A stretch of DNA of 64,000 bases from Apostichopus japonicus (GCF_037975245.1 NC_092577.1:36884898-36948897); one strand, 5' to 3'; shown: positions 49,101 through 62,900, counted from the stretch's first letter. The notes: a model not told the origin generated them from the letters alone. Numbers and translations: made by a program.

Positions 49101-52100
49101 CTGTAATAAAAATAGTCATCATAAATACATTGATAAAGTATCAAAAGTCAACAAAAAATAAATGTTCATCTTGCAGAAAAAACAAAACGAGAAAATGTGG
49201 GCCTAATTTGGTTGAAATGAATTTAAATGATAAGTAGTTACAATATGCAAGACCCTGTAGAGACTAAGAGCTAGATGCAAACTGCAACTTTAAGTATCTT
49301 GTGACTGGTTGTGCAACTTGCTTGAAAGGATGACTGGAACAGTGGAATATGACAAGGATGGTCCTTTGAGCCATATTGTCGATAGCGTAGGATTTGCACA
49401 CAGAGCATCGTTCAATGGGTAGCCAATGGATAAAATGAAGAATTGGGAACTGGGTTTAGTTTAAAATCAATCTCTCTGCTTAATTCTGAATCAATTGCAG
49501 TTTGTGGACCAGAAGCAGAAGCACACCAATTAATATCGCTTTGCAAACGCTTTGACAAGTGATTCAATACTATTTCACAGAAATATAATAGTAATACAAA
49601 TACAATATTAACCACATGGGTAAAAAATATGTTTTTATTTTTTACCTTAACCATTTATGAATAGAGGTGAGTCAATGTTCATTTCATCCAAGGATTGGTT
49701 AAATCACTTTAACAATTTGTGCTTACTCTGGAATAAGTATCCAACTGTAATAAGTATCAAATAAGTATAATAAGTATCAAACTGCTGTTGTACTGCTGAT
49801 TTATGTGCTTGCCTCTTTATTACTGACATATGCACCTGAATCTATATTTCCATATTTACCATGCACCAAATAACAAATTTCAAGCCCCCCCCCCCATTTG
49901 ATGATAAAGAAATATTTAATATACCACTCCAGGCACAAATTATTTTCATTAGTTTTTTTTTTATATGAGAACACTTCACAGTTGACTAGAAACTGCAAAA
50001 CAGATGGGAAATAATCTTGGTTAAAATTTAAAACCCAAATCCCACGATACTTCTGAAACATAACATAACACCAGATCTTCCTTTAACCAACCACCGCACA
50101 ACAACAACAACAATCCCCATGGCTTATAATGGTACAATCCAAGCTATTTTTAGTTCCTAGTATTATCAACAGCAAGCCCTTATGTGTTATTATAAGCTAA
50201 CCAATAAAGTGAGATAATATCGCTCCTATCATAAACAGTCTTTAGTATAATAGGCAAGTCCTTCCATGCTCTTTAAAGTCTAAAAGGAAAGAAACAAGTT
50301 TGGACTTGGGCCAAGATGAGAGAGGAAACATTGCTAAAGGCTCAAGCTGCTGCTGTACCTATATAGGTCTATCCGTACATGTGGCCAGCAGATTTACCAA
50401 TATACAGTACACAATGTAACTGGTCTTGCATGGCTATATACACACAGCGCACTGGAATGGGCTACCTATGATTGGCTGAACTTAGTGTGACCTTACCTTT
50501 CATTGCGGGGGGGGGGGGGGGGGTTTAATTCCCAGGGGTCACATGCTAACAAAATTTTCAGGAGAGAGATATTGTCAGGCTTGGCAAACAGTGTTAAAGG
50601 AAAACAGATCAGGGCTGGAATATAATGGGCACTGCTTCAAGGAAGGCCAACGAGGACTTTATGGAGGGTGTACTTTATGTATAATTAATGCCATTGAATG
50701 AGGATTGTCTGACCTTTGAATAAAACTGTCTGCTGGTGTATGTTATTTACTACAATGTTAAACAGTTTACAAAGAAGAATGTTGTAACATTTGTTAAAAT
50801 GGGGAGGCTGATTGGTAACGGTCATTTTACATCAAGTAGGCTCAAAGGAAGGAAGGAATCTTGTGGTTTATGGGAAAATGTTATCTGCTATTTTTTCATT
50901 TCATTAACATCACCATCTGGAATGCTTCTGCAAGGCCATTAAATTTGTAAGGACAATAGAATCACCTGAATCAGAATGGTACTAAATACAATGTGTAACT
51001 GTATGGTGAGGTGAAAGTTTAAGTGAGGATGAAGCTTGCTAATTATATAGAGGTGGGTGGGTGGAGGGAGGGGTGGGTGGAGGGAGGGGCGGGCGCCTGG
51101 GTGGAGGAGAAGGTAGAGTATCTGTGGTTTCTTTCAATTGTAACTTTCCTAAAAATGTATTGACCAAAATAGAATTTAACAAAATCGACCCACCTTTAAC
51201 TTGATTGGGCTCTTGCTCTGTTCGTCCCAGAAAACAGATGAACTGTTTTCTCCCATGTCTATCCCTTCGTCCACAGAGGAACTGAACACCAGGGCCCCTG
51301 GCATATTCTCCAGGGGGGTGCCGTGAGGCATGTATTGAAATGGTGACGTCATAGGCCCACTCAAACTCTCTGCATCACCTGGAGGAAGGATTACAACAAA
51401 AAAAAGTATTTAAAGATGTGTTGTTTTAATTAATCAATTCAGTCAGTACCGGCATGTCTACGATGGCTGACCCTCTTTGTCCAGTTTACACATGAATGCA
51501 TTTGTTCAACCATGCTAGTAAGAAATGACCCTTAGAAAGATCTGTTTGAGTTGTGGATATATACGTACTTATTGAAAGTCCTGGTGAGGGTGTTCCCCTG
51601 GACTGGATATCCCAACTGAAGTTCCCACTGCTGACAGATGGTGAAGGAGAAGAGATGGAGACCTGCGACCAAGCATCCGAAGAGGAAGAACAGGATGCAG
51701 AACCAGGTGGACTGGGAGGACCTGTAAAGTACAAAAAAAAAAAAAAGGTTAACTTTGCTTTTGAAAAGTGAAATGGAACACTACCAATGCTTGGTTGGTT
51801 AAAATCACAATGATTCCCAGTAACCAATAATATATAACAATAGCAACTCTAGAGGATAAACAGGGGCATATCAGATAGTCAGGTGCGGGAGGGGGCGGGC
51901 CTCAGGTATCATGTTCTCATGGGTCCTCTAATTGTCTTGGTACTCATAGCCATAGCCCCTTGTTACCAGGACTGAGTGACAGTTAATATTCCCCAACATA
52001 ATACATTGTTAAAGTAGGCTTTACAGTTTACAGGCCCACCCCTTCCCACCCATTGTGGAGAAAGGGGGGGGTAAATTAAGTAAATAAATCCATTGCATAT

Positions 52101-55100
52101 GTGTCAGATATATGATTGTTCAAGTTGGACCATAAGTTACGATTTTTATATCATAGAAATTATCTAGGATAATTTTCAGTTGATAACCAATTTCTCATTT
52201 AATTCAACATGAATGAGAAGAGAGGTTTTACAATTCCTAGTACCCATGCACATTGTAACCTCCAAACAAATAGCAGAAAACAAAAGTTAAGATAAAAAAT
52301 CAACCTGACATCCAAAGATATGTACGATAATCGAAAATTGCCCAAATTCATTAATATTAGTGTTTTTTAAGTGCAACCTTAGCACTGTTATTGAGGGAAG
52401 CTGGCAGCTCAAATAATTAGAAATGCCAAAAATACTGACCAAGTCAACTTTTCAGCAGAGTCTAGAACCAAATAAAGTATTGATTGGGTGAGACCACAAC
52501 TAGCTGATTTAAATCTGGCTGGAAATAGTGAAATCAATACACACTTCAATCAGCATGATATGTTCATTATTATTAGTAGACCGGTGCTGTGCTGTATAGT
52601 GTATGCTTTTTAAATCTAATCAATAGCACACCCTCAAGTCCCCAGTGGCTATATATACTCAGAATACAACCAAACACAATATCAATTCATCCAAACATGT
52701 ATCAGCTGAGGTTAACTGTCAATATTTATGCCACAGTATAATTGAGTTTCTGAGAAAAATTAGAGACAATAGCTAGGTTCATTAAAATTACAAACCCACC
52801 ACTCTCTTTACAGAGGTATTGTTAGGGCAAGAAAAAATAAAAGAGGCCATTGTCAACACAATTCTTCATGGAGAAATTTCTGGGAATTGATGTATTGTTA
52901 GTTACTCACGTTGAGATGAGAGATGAAGAAAATGTAACAATGGAAGAGAACGGGGGGGGGGGGGGGGGGTGTTAATAATGGATTTCCAATCTCCCAGAAA
53001 AAGCTGGTGGTTGCACAGAACTTACAATCAGATTGTTGCTGTATCTAACTCATGATCTCATCTGTGTGTATTGAAAGTTTTAAGAGCTTCTAAAATATGA
53101 TCCCCTTGGAAGTTATCATTTCTACAAAATTAGACTAAAGAATGCAATGAAGATGGCATCAAAGCAGCTTGACCATTAATTGTATAGACTTCTCAGTATC
53201 TTTCAAGTGAAACGTGCAGTTCCTATTCAACCCCCCCCCCCCCCCGACTGCCCCATTCCCTACCCTTCTCCTCCACCCTTTCTCCTCCAGGTGAAGGATT
53301 TGAATCTAACTTTAAAAGAACGCAGAAGTAACTAAGAGTTCAAACCTGTTTTGCTTTAACCATTTCATACTAAAGGTTTAATTTTAACCATTCAATACTA
53401 ACTTTGTATACTATCTACCTTTTTTCACAGGTTGGGGGAGGGGGGGGGGTGTCCTAGTTCTGAATTTCACAATCAGAGGCTTATTTACGAAGAGCACATA
53501 CCTAAGATGGAGGCATATCAGAGCCCACTGGGCATGGTGTGTCATGGTACAAGTCATGTTATTGAAAAGTGGTGACAAACAAGCAAGCAGTGGGTGTGTC
53601 ACCAATTGCAGGCACCTGATTGGTCAGTCAAAAGAATGTTGGCAGATGAGTCACCAATAGTAGTTACAGTAAATCACTGGGTAGGATCTTTAGGGAGGAT
53701 CATAAGCAAGAAAAATTTACAGATCTTTCTTCAAATTATGTTTAATATACTGGAGTTCCATTACAGCAGTAACAAATTTTCCTATTTTATTTTCTAAGGA
53801 TGTTTGATGTGACATGTGTACACTATTCATAAGCACCTTTAGGCACCTTGCAATATTGTCATAAAATAGTGAACAAATGGCCTTAATCAGCATTTGACAT
53901 AAGGTTATGACCATATACATGGCATTCTATCCAATTTTCAGGCAGAATAATAACACCTGTTTGCTGTAGGCCAGCGGTTGACAAACTTTTAGGCACACAA
54001 CCTAGAATTTTCCAGATGCAAGGACTAAGACAACTCACCAGAGCCCCCCTCCCCCTCCCCCAACACACAAAATCCAGCTTCAATGCAGAACACATGAAAG
54101 CTGATTAAGAGCCCCCCCTCCCCCAACACACACTATCCAGCTTCAATGCAGAACACATGAAAGCTGATTAGGATGTTGTTTTCTTAATAACTTGACAGAT
54201 TTCTGTCAACAAGCTCAGAAGCCCATAGATAATGTTTTCAACATCAGGAAATGACCCACCCCATTGTTTACGGCTTGTCACTCTAAATCAGGGGAAAATC
54301 GAAAGTGGGGTTATTGTGAGGGGACAGGTAAAAGTGAGGTGGGGTTATTGTGAGGGGACAGGTAAAAGTAAGGGTGGGGTTATTGTGAGGGGACAGGTAA
54401 AAGTGAGAATGGGGTTATTGTGAGGGGACAGGTAAAAGTGAGGGTGGGGGTTTTGAGAGGGGTCAGGTAAAAGTGAGGGTGGGTTTTTTGTGAGGGGACA
54501 GGTAAAAGTAAGGGTGGGCTTTTGTGAGGGGACAGGTAAAAGTGAGATTGGGGTTATTGTGAGGGGACAGGTAAAAGTGAGGGTGGGGGTTTTGTGAGGG
54601 GACAGGTAAAAGTGAGGGTGGGGTTTTTGTGAGGGGACAGGTAAAAGTGAGGGTGGGGGTTTGTGAGGGGACAGGTAAAAGTGAGGGTGGGGGTTTTGCC
54701 AGGGACAGGTAAAAGTGAGAGTGGGGTTATTGTGTGGGGACAGGTAAAAGTGAGAGTGGGGTTATTGTGAGGGGACAGGTAAAAGTGAGGGTGGGGGTGG
54801 GGGTTTTGTGAGGGGACAGGTAAAAGTGAGAGTTGGGTTATTGTGAGGGACAGGTAAAAGTGAGAGTGGGGTTATTGTGAGGGGACAGGTAAAAGTGAGA
54901 GTGGGGTTATTGTGAGGGGGTAGGTAAAAGTGAGAGTGAGGTTATTGTGAGGGGGTAGGTAAAAGTGAGAGTGGGGTTATTGTGAGATGATAGGTAAGTG
55001 TAGAATGAAGTAAAGAATTACCTGTGCAGTCCATAGGCTGGCACTGTGCAAAGGATGGACTGGCTGTCTGTAAGCTGGTTAGAACCATGGCCGCCATAAC

Positions 55101-57807
55101 TTCGTTCATCGCTGGTTCTTCCTCCTCTTTGGCTACTTTTAGGGTTTTGGCACTGTGAAAGGTAAAAAGTAAAATATAAACATATTAATTGTTGTCTTCA
55201 CAAATTTTAGGCCACCACATTAAATATGCACAATCTATTATAGGTGATCATAATTGCTGTGAAATTTAGGATGCAAAACCTTGCTGAAAGTTTTGAAAGT
55301 ATTCCCAGATATTACAGGAGGGTTTACTACGTGATGTTAAAATATAATCCAAGGGAGGGACATATTGCTCTGAAGCTTGGTAGCAGTACAATGGTTGACC
55401 ATTGTTTGACTTATTCTAGCATATTTTGGGAATATCTTAAAGAGGGACGCCAATAAAAAGAGTTGACAATTGAAAATTTCAATGCCTCCTCCCCTCCAGC
55501 CCCCCCCCCCCAAAGTCACTGTAAATTAACCCAAGGTAACCAAACTATACAGACAAAGGTTTGCCTGAAAATCATATAGATTTGGGTCCAGGTTTAATAA
55601 CAAACATGGATATGTATCCATAATATCACTGAGCTTCCACAAAGAAAACCTTTTTTGTTTATTTATACAGTACAATTGAGTCAATACTGAATACAAACAG
55701 AGCATGGCACACACGATACAATAAATAATGCTTAAGACCCTTGACACAAAGGACAAGGACCTATATTTGTAGCTACTTCACAATGGAGTGGAATTTCATG
55801 TCTTTGTTTCCTACAGGCTCATAATGTCACTAATTTAAACCCTAGTTTATTCTTCAAACAGATGGGAAGTAACAGGTGTCTCCCTTTCTATTCTTCTCTT
55901 TTTTATTTTTTGGAGTATGTGTTTCATATGTAAATTTCTAATGAAATTCATGCAAAATACTGAACTTCCTACTTTAAGCAAGTTCCTAGATAAATGTTCG
56001 ACCAATTTATGTTTTTCTTCTTTTCTTTCAAACTGACAATGCATATTTGTACAGTCACTAGCCCTGCAGTATATCACTTGTCAAGGATAAACCACTAAAA
56101 AAGGCCTAGTATTATACAGCCCCTGGATGGTGAGCTAACCCAGGGACCTACTTTGGACACGTGCCAATGGAACTGTGCCGCATGTTGTAAACAACAGAGC
56201 GAGTTCACCTATCGGCGGCATGGCATAAAATGAAAACACGCACTATGCGGCATGATATATGCAGTTCACTGAAGTGTGTATGTGGTTGTACATAATAATC
56301 CAGATTTTCACCTCAATTTTAGGCTCAAAAACTTAACAACTTATAACTTAAGTCGGAAAAAACTTTCAATATGATATCATGGTGACATCTAATTTCATTT
56401 ACATGACAATTTGCATTAGTTTCTATGTTTGGAATGTAAAAGAAGCAGTTCTTGTGTAGGCCTATGTATTAATATTAACAAACAATGCTACTGTACAGGA
56501 TGTCGCAATTAACATTACAGTTGGAGACCAATCAGTTTAAGTCAGGCCACGTTATCGTAGCAATTTCGTATTATTTTTGTCTTAGTCGTGATTGTGATGC
56601 ATGAATCCAAATCAGTCACTAGGAGTAGTAGGAAAAGCAGCCTACACGGAGCACACCACGGGCACAAATCGGGACTGGAAAAAAAACATCAGTTATAGGT
56701 CTAGGCCTATGGTGAAATAACACTCAACAAATAACATGGTTCGGAATATATCTTTTTTGTTTTTTTGGCCTAGCCTAGTATTTTTCCTGTATGGCTTTTC
56801 TCGCAGAATTTATAAAACCAAGACCACTCGTTAATGAGGAGACTATAGTGTTTGTTACCTTAATATATAATATTACACATTGTCCTAGCTACGACACATA
56901 TTTCTGTGTTCTAATTTAGGCTAGGGCAGAGATCCATGTCAATTAGTCATGATGTAACAATGTAATTCATATGGAGTTTAACCTTCAGTAGTGGAACACA
57001 TTTCAAGACAAGGAGTATCAAATATAGCTAGGGCCTAGCATCAATTAAATATATGAATGCAGGCTGTACCAATAAGGTCGGAATTATTCTAGTTTTCAGG
57101 AGTAGAGAATGTATGAATGCTAATAAGATATGTACTTTAATTTATAAAGATAGTAAGAAATAAGAAAACGAATCAACCACACCTTGCCTATTTCACATGG
57201 GCCAAAGCAAGGTTAGCCAAGGCTAGGAATGCCTAGCCTATAGCCCTTGCAATAAATTCTGCAACAGTTGGGTTATAACTTGCAAGGCAAGAGGTCTAAC
57301 TTACCATGGAACTTCGATTCCATCTGTAACTGTCCTTTTCTTTGAATTATCCGCTGACGTGCAAGAGGAATTCAAGGTGAAAATATCATCAAATGTAGGA
57401 AATCCAAACTCGTTGTTATTGCGAGAGAGTAACCGGACTTCTTCGAGTTTTTTTCTGATTAAAGTTTCTTCGCTGTCGTCCAACTTGATAAACACTTCAT
57501 TCGTCTGTTTCCGATGTTTCTGGACATATCCACACATTTCCACATCGCCATGAGTGACAAAAACTCTTTGGTTGAATTTTAAGTGGATATCTTTCGTGTT
57601 TTGAACAAAACAATTTCCAATCATTATTTGTCTGTCGGTAAAATTTTTGATGTACTTGTCATCGAACTCCACGGTGTACAGTGTGTCACCCATTGGCCTT
57701 GACGTAACGGACTTTACGATTCCAGGATAAAATATACCATCCTGCCACGGAGCTGCTACTTGAGAACCGAGAAAAATCCCCACTTCTGACTTGTCCATAC
57801 TCCTCAT
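45920..57807 (-). CDS. C-clamp/C2H2 transcription factor, ZNF395/ZNF704/SLC2A4RG (Glut4EF) family
   Basis: Complete eight-exon gene: 57807-57305, 55152-55022, 51721-51569, 51378-51194, 49074-48974, 47478-47223, 46728-46645, 46144-45920 (TGA). All phases agree; 545 residues. Order: N-terminal conserved domain (1 to about 150; two small beta-rich, Tudor-like halves), [13 protein letters not shown] (about 183-195; the family motif), Ser/Pro-rich linker, a single C2H2 finger (C333-X4-C338-X12-H351-X4-H356), an [10 protein letters not shown] motif just after it, and a C-terminal C-clamp (C519, C532, C535, C541) ending four residues before the stop. Mammalian members bind GC-rich promoters (GLUT4 and huntingtin); the fly homologue is Glut4EF. 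A nuclear DNA-binding regulator is therefore expected. It appears to be a single member here, before the vertebrate split into three genes; this is inference. Confidence 0.93.
46645..46728 (-). CDS. C-clamp factor exon 7
   Basis: An 84-bp exon, 28 codons, phase 0-0, acceptor CTTCCTTTCCCAG, donor GTAATG. It encodes Ser/Asn-rich sequence ending HQKSCK. It can be skipped without a frameshift. Confidence 0.78.
47223..47478 (-). CDS. C-clamp factor exon 6
   Basis: Acceptor TTTTCTTCTGTAG, donor GTAAGT. It encodes [17 protein letters not shown], matching the EEDFYYTEV motif after the finger, then an Asn/Ser-rich low-complexity stretch. Confidence 0.9.
48974..49074 (-). CDS. C-clamp factor exon 5: C2H2 zinc finger
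   Basis: Acceptor TTCCCTGCAG, donor GTAAAC. It encodes [14 protein letters not shown], then [12 protein letters not shown]: the single finger of the family (relatives read YKCLWPNCGK...VGIKRHVKALH). Confidence 0.93.
51194..51378 (-). CDS. C-clamp factor exon 4
   Basis: Acceptor CCTTCCTCCAG, donor GTGGGT. It encodes [17 protein letters not shown] and an acidic stretch ending SKSPIKLK, a basic end just before the zinc finger, as in relatives. Confidence 0.87.
51569..51721 (-). CDS. C-clamp factor exon 3: Ser/Pro-rich
   Basis: Acceptor GTACTTTACAG, donor GTACGT. It encodes [20 protein letters not shown] and [17 protein letters not shown]; similar Ser/Pro/Trp text follows the MAAMVLTSL motif in ZNF395. 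Confidence 0.88.
   Translation of the reverse strand, partial: VLPVHLVLHPVLPLRMLGRRSPSLLLHHLSAVGTSVGISSPGEHPHQDFQ
53972..54178 (+). mobile_element. Possible hAT (Charlie-like) end with an internal duplication
   Basis: CAGCGGTTGACAAACTTTT at 53972 resembles hAT Charlie-type ends. It is followed by a tandem repeat of AATCCAGCTTCAATGCAGAA and GCCCCCCCTCCCCC. No matching right end or target duplication was found. Confidence 0.35.
54303..54992. repeat. 34-36-bp minisatellite, about 19 units, in C-clamp gene intron 2
   Basis: The unit has GTGAGGGGACAGGTAAAAGTGA followed by a GTGGGGTTATT or GTGGGGGTTTT part. It lies about 30 bp inside intron 2 from the exon 2 donor. On the plus strand (antisense to the gene) each unit carries CAG|GTAAAAG, a near-perfect 5' splice-site sequence. 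Confidence 0.95.
55022..55152 (-). CDS. C-clamp factor exon 2
   Basis: Acceptor CCTTTCACAG, donor GTAATT. It encodes [20 protein letters not shown], the most conserved linear motif of the family. Confidence 0.9.
57305..57807 (-). CDS. C-clamp factor exon 1: conserved N-terminal domain
   Basis: First ATG at 57807-57805 ([10 protein letters not shown]); a second Met is three codons on. It contains [20 protein letters not shown] and [20 protein letters not shown], two Tudor/SH3-like barrels. Donor GTAAGT. Confidence 0.9.
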
Positions 57808-57975
57808 TTTTTCAATATTCCAAATAAAAAGTGAAGGCTAAAGAGAAAAAAATTCCATTTAACGTAGCGTAAATACACTTGTTTCAAACTCGACTGTTGC
57901 GTTCAGATATATCACGTCATGTGCGACTTGTTTTGATTCTAGTCTCTGTACCGGCTGATACTTTACCGGTGAACT

Positions 57976-58051
57976 CCGCCCACGCGCTATTTGTTGATAA
58001 CCTGATGGGCGGGGCTTATAAAGGTTGACCCTGATATTAAGATTTCATTGG
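57976..58051 (-). promoter_or_regulatory. Likely core promoter of the C-clamp gene
   Basis: Reading the minus strand: CCAAT (58051-58047), then CTTTATAAG (58023-58015) directly joined to GCCCCGCCC (58015-58007), and a further GGGCGGAG near 57982-57975. The spacing suits a start site near 57985-57995, about 180 bp before the ATG. Because TTATAA and the GC boxes read on both strands, divergent activity is possible. Confidence 0.45.
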
Positions 58052-58099
58052 TTGTCCGTCTTTCGAAATGGCCTTCGATGTATTTTCGTGGAAATTTTG

Positions 58100-61000
58100 T
58101 CTGATTGAATTTGTGGTAAAGATGTTTGTTACTGAATTGCGATAATAAATTAATAATGGATAACAGATCACAAACAGCAAAAGCGAACTTTCATACCGTA
58201 GCTAAATCTCTTCTTACATGTGCAGACGTTTCTTCGCATGTATCTATTCTTTTTCAAAGATGAAATAACTTACTCTGTGCAATCCTACTGAGTGCGTGCA
58301 TACACTGAAAATGTGAACTTCAGATAACCCTGCTACACAACAGTTCCATACATAGGTTGTACACACTCCCTACGCGAATATATCTCGAAAGCTTTAAAAG
58401 TGACTTGTAAAGGTATGAAATGAAATGAGTATCTCCAGTTCGTTATTTTCGTAATAGCAAAAACTATATTACGGTTATATATTGTGAAAAGAGAGCGGCT
58501 TTTTGTGGACAAGCCACGTTAAGCAGTAACTGGCTTACAATTACCTGAGGGAGTGTGTTGATTAAATTCACTCCATGTAAACATGGAACAGAAAAGGTTG
58601 GGTAAGTGCCAAGTTCCCGGGAATCACATGTTTGCCTAAGTTCCGAGTTGTTCGAGGACGGTTGACAAACATTCGGGAAATTGTTGTAATATGATTAGAG
58701 TTAGGGTCCAGATTGTGGCTAGAAAGTCTGTGTAGGGATGTGAGGACTCATTTAAATGTATATTGTCTTACAAGGGGAAAAAACCCTATTTATTGATACT
58801 AAGACAGTCATTACTTACTTGTTATACCAAATTATTGATTAACTTACTGATTGCTCGAATTAGTAAGTTATTAGTAATTAACATAAAATAACAAACTGAT
58901 ATGTCATAAACCAATTCTTAATTTGTTTCCATGTTTTATAAAAGTAATTTTGTATTTTCGTAATAAGAAATATGTTTGTTTGCCAAAATCATTAATCAAC
59001 TTTTGCGTCAGATCATGTTCATCTTTAAGCAAAACTTGAGTAGCAATGTTTCGGCAAAGGCTACATGAATTACCACATATTTAAATTAGATATGACGTAA
59101 TTGCTTCGTCTCCTTATAATGCGTCTGGTCTGAATTTCATTGCGCCACTTGAGAATAAGTTTAACATTGACCACAAGATTTATGCAATGTGGTTAAGTTA
59201 TGTGTACCCGATATGAACTATACCGATTTCCAAAAAAGTTATTGAACCCTTCTGGCTTTAACATGAATTTTGGCACGATGTTTAATTTGCATTCATCAGC
59301 TTAGATTTCCGCAAGAATCAATGGAACCTCGTGACAGTCTGTGGTAAAACAGGACGAGACAATGTCCACGTAGACAGACCGATGACGCATGCATACGTAA
59401 TGAGGTTGAATGAGTGTTTCAATGCATGAGCGACTGACTCACGCATGCATCCAACTAAATGTTCTGGATAAGGTGATCATTACATAAACGCAACAGTTTT
59501 GCACATTTAGTACTACTGTCCCTGGATTGAACCTGTTTTCATGACCAAAAAACAATTGAAATTAAATTTTGAACATGTTTTGTTTTATTTCTTAATTAGC
59601 TATAACATTAAACAATCGAATGTGTAACCACTATGTGTGTGTAGGGGCAGGGGTTATTGACGGCTGGGAAGGATTGAAATCCACTTTTTTCTTTGAGGTA
59701 ACCAGGTACCGTAGTTATATTGTTGGGTCCGATTGAAGCCTGAAGCAGGTTAGGAGGATAGTGTCCTAACCGTATACTCTAAAAACTTGGCCCAACCAAA
59801 TGATTGCCGCCAAAACCTTGAATAAAATGCACACAGTTTTGACCAATGTATCGGCACTCTTTGGCAATGAAATTTGTTAAACTGTCGTAATGTTACTCAC
59901 TTTGGAGCAAAACTGTGCCCAAATTTGATTGGATACATATCATGTGTTTGGTCAAGTATTTGTCCAAAGCTACTTCCTCCTCCTTCGTCATGAACTGAAA
60001 TGCTCTTTACGTAGAGCTAGAAGAAAGTAGTTGTTCTTCTTCCATTGCATACCGTACCGTATGGGTAAGTGAACCTATACCACACGAGGACTCCCCGTGC
60101 ATGGCAGACATGGTAACACTTATAACAATATATTCCACAGTAAGCGAACTATCAAATTCGATGTTTGTTTGACCGTATACCCCCCCCCCCCCCAACTTGA
60201 CTTACTAAGCCCTCCCTTCCTTATCAGCCGGGAAGAGGATCCTAGTACACCCCCCCCCCCCTTCCTCACCCCATCTTGACTGACTAAGCCCTCCCTTACT
60301 CATGTATCAGCCGGGAAGAGGATCCTAGTAAATTATGTCATTAAGACTTCATGGTCATGGCAGATGTTCAAAACAATGTTACTTTCCTAAACGAAAATTA
60401 CCTTAATTATTTATTCTTGAAATGTGACACATTTGAACAAACTTGGTTTCGAAATACTCTGCTTATAGAAATTCATCAACATACAACTAATTGTTTTAAC
60501 TAATGTGACTTTTTCCTCAATGGCTAAATGATTTCTACATTAGGACATTCTCAGCTACTTTTTCTGAAAGACAAAATCGCTAACTCGGGTTGTTGACATA
60601 CAGGTGCATTGTTGTTGGCCTATTGTATAACATTTCAATCAGGCAAGGATAGGCGTATAGCGTCCTGGCTAAATTTAACTAATTGGCCAATGCCCAACAT
60701 TTGCCTGGTGTGTCACACGTTGGTAATTTCACATGGCCACGTCACATTGGTCCTTAGCAACACGATGGGACATATACACATGGTAAAGACTTTCATATAG
60801 AGTATGTAGTTATAAAGATAATTCGTAAGGAAATTAGCAAGTGACGTATATATTATTATATCGTTCATCACTAATTTCTGTCTTATCCACCGCAGTACAC
60901 ACTCCGTCCGGTCCAGTGAAATTGCGAGGTACAATAGTTGTGTTATTCTAGTTAATCAATTATTTACTGATCTTATAATATCTAGTGTAATTTACTTAAA

Positions 61001-62900
61001 ACAGTCAATCCGGGTGTTGCGGGAGTGGGGGTGGGGTTGGTTTATATGTAAAACAATCCGAACAGGAATGGCCCTTTAGGCTTACCTTACATCGGGAGGG
61101 TGAGTCCCACTACAAATAGGTGCTTAACAAGATGGCAGCTGATATTTCCAAGGAATAGTATGATTGAAATGGACAAAACGTAATCTCGCACGGAGCGGTT
61201 TATCCAAGAAATCGAACCATGGTATTGAGTCAGTACACATATCTATATTGTGCACTGGCATTATAGTACGCGTCGGGTATGTTTGCACGTATACAGAAAG
61301 GCATACCGGTATGCGCATAACCAAGTTTGCAATATACTTCATTGTTACTCACTTGAAAAGCCAACTCGCATTATAGTAGCTGAGTATTCAGTAAGGTTAT
61401 TTACTCTTGTATCATTTCCGCGAATTAATGATTACTATTCTATTTCGTTATTGGCATTTGCATCATCCTCCATCCCAAGGCTTCTTCCAGGAATCCAGCA
61501 TCTTCTACAAGCATAGATAGAGAGAAGAGAGCAGGTTATATTATGAGTCACAACAAGCGGCCGCCGTGCTATGATTCAAACTGCACATGCGCAGTGGAAT
61601 GATCGATCATAGATAACAGTTAAAAGAAATTCGTTTATATCCCTTCAGTGTTACGAGCTGCATATCAATCCTTGTTCGTTAAGTATAAAAAACAAAGCAT
61701 CAATCGAAAGTCATATCAAGGGAGCTCGTTATATCTCACTTTTAAAATTAAAAAGTGTGATGCTCTACATTTTCTTGAAGTTATAATTAAATTATTAAGG
61801 GAGAACGTATCCTGTACCCACTCCTAGCCCTCCCACACATACACACAAACACACGCACACACACGGCCACATTTCCACCCGGCCTCGCTCTCCCAGCCCC
61901 GTGAACTATAGTTCTCATTAGTGTTATTGGCAAATTACCTGGAATATGAAAATGCGGCTTATATATACATATATACAGAAGGGCAATTATTGTATCAAGG
62001 TACTACAACTGGATTCGTGTATAGTACATCCAAACGTCTTCTGCAGGGAAATCGACGAAGGTGTGGGACTGGGCAGATCGAGGGGGGGGGGGGGGGGGTC
62101 GGGTGGAGTAAGAGTCAGATCAGCGTTCACAGGTGTTTAATTTTCACCAGTCACGAGAGAATCAATTCGGTCAAAGCTATTAGGGAGGGGTGGGGTGTTG
62201 GAGGACCAGGGCATATCACCCTCCCCGTCCGGCGTCTGTGGACAGTAGGCCTTCGATAACATATTTTGAATTTCAATAACATAAGTCGCAGACCGAACAG
62301 GTCCAAACGAAACACTCATGCATGTTCACAACCACAACTTACTTGAGTTTGATTTTCAAGACAACCTATTTCAGTCCTAAAGCGCTCAAATCTTATATGT
62401 AATAATGAATAAAATATATATTTTTTTTTATAAAATATTACGGATCATCCAAACCAAATGCCCCGTTATGGGAATTATCAGTGTAGTCAAATTATTTAAC
62501 GGTACCGATCATATGATATTGAGATTAAAGAATTTCTGCATGTACTTTATGCAGGTCCGAGGCTGTAATTCATTGATTTAAATACGATTACGTAACGAAT
62601 ATAAGTGATTTTTCCAAGAAAATACAAACTGTATACATACGTCAGATGTGATGGTGCGTGCACTAACAGCACGTATATGGGGGTATAGATCGGACTATAT
62701 GATTATTATGTGCTATACGTTACTCGAATCAGGATTGTGACCTGTTTCTCTATAGCTGGGGCGTTGGCTATCCCGTGGGAGGGTCTGGCCGTATACCATA
62801 CGTAGTTTTGGAGGATCAGCTGATTGGATGGTGCGGGTCGGGCTGGGTACTGTAACCTGGATAGGTTTGTTGCTGTGAGTTAGTTTCCCGTCAGGAGATC
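58100..62900. other. Intergenic, no gene seen
   Basis: No exon with domain support on either strand. It contains a duplicated GCCGGGAAGAGGATCCTAGT segment (60190-60330) with C tracts, a CA-rich stretch near 61835 and a G tract at 62081-62098. Confidence 0.45.
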
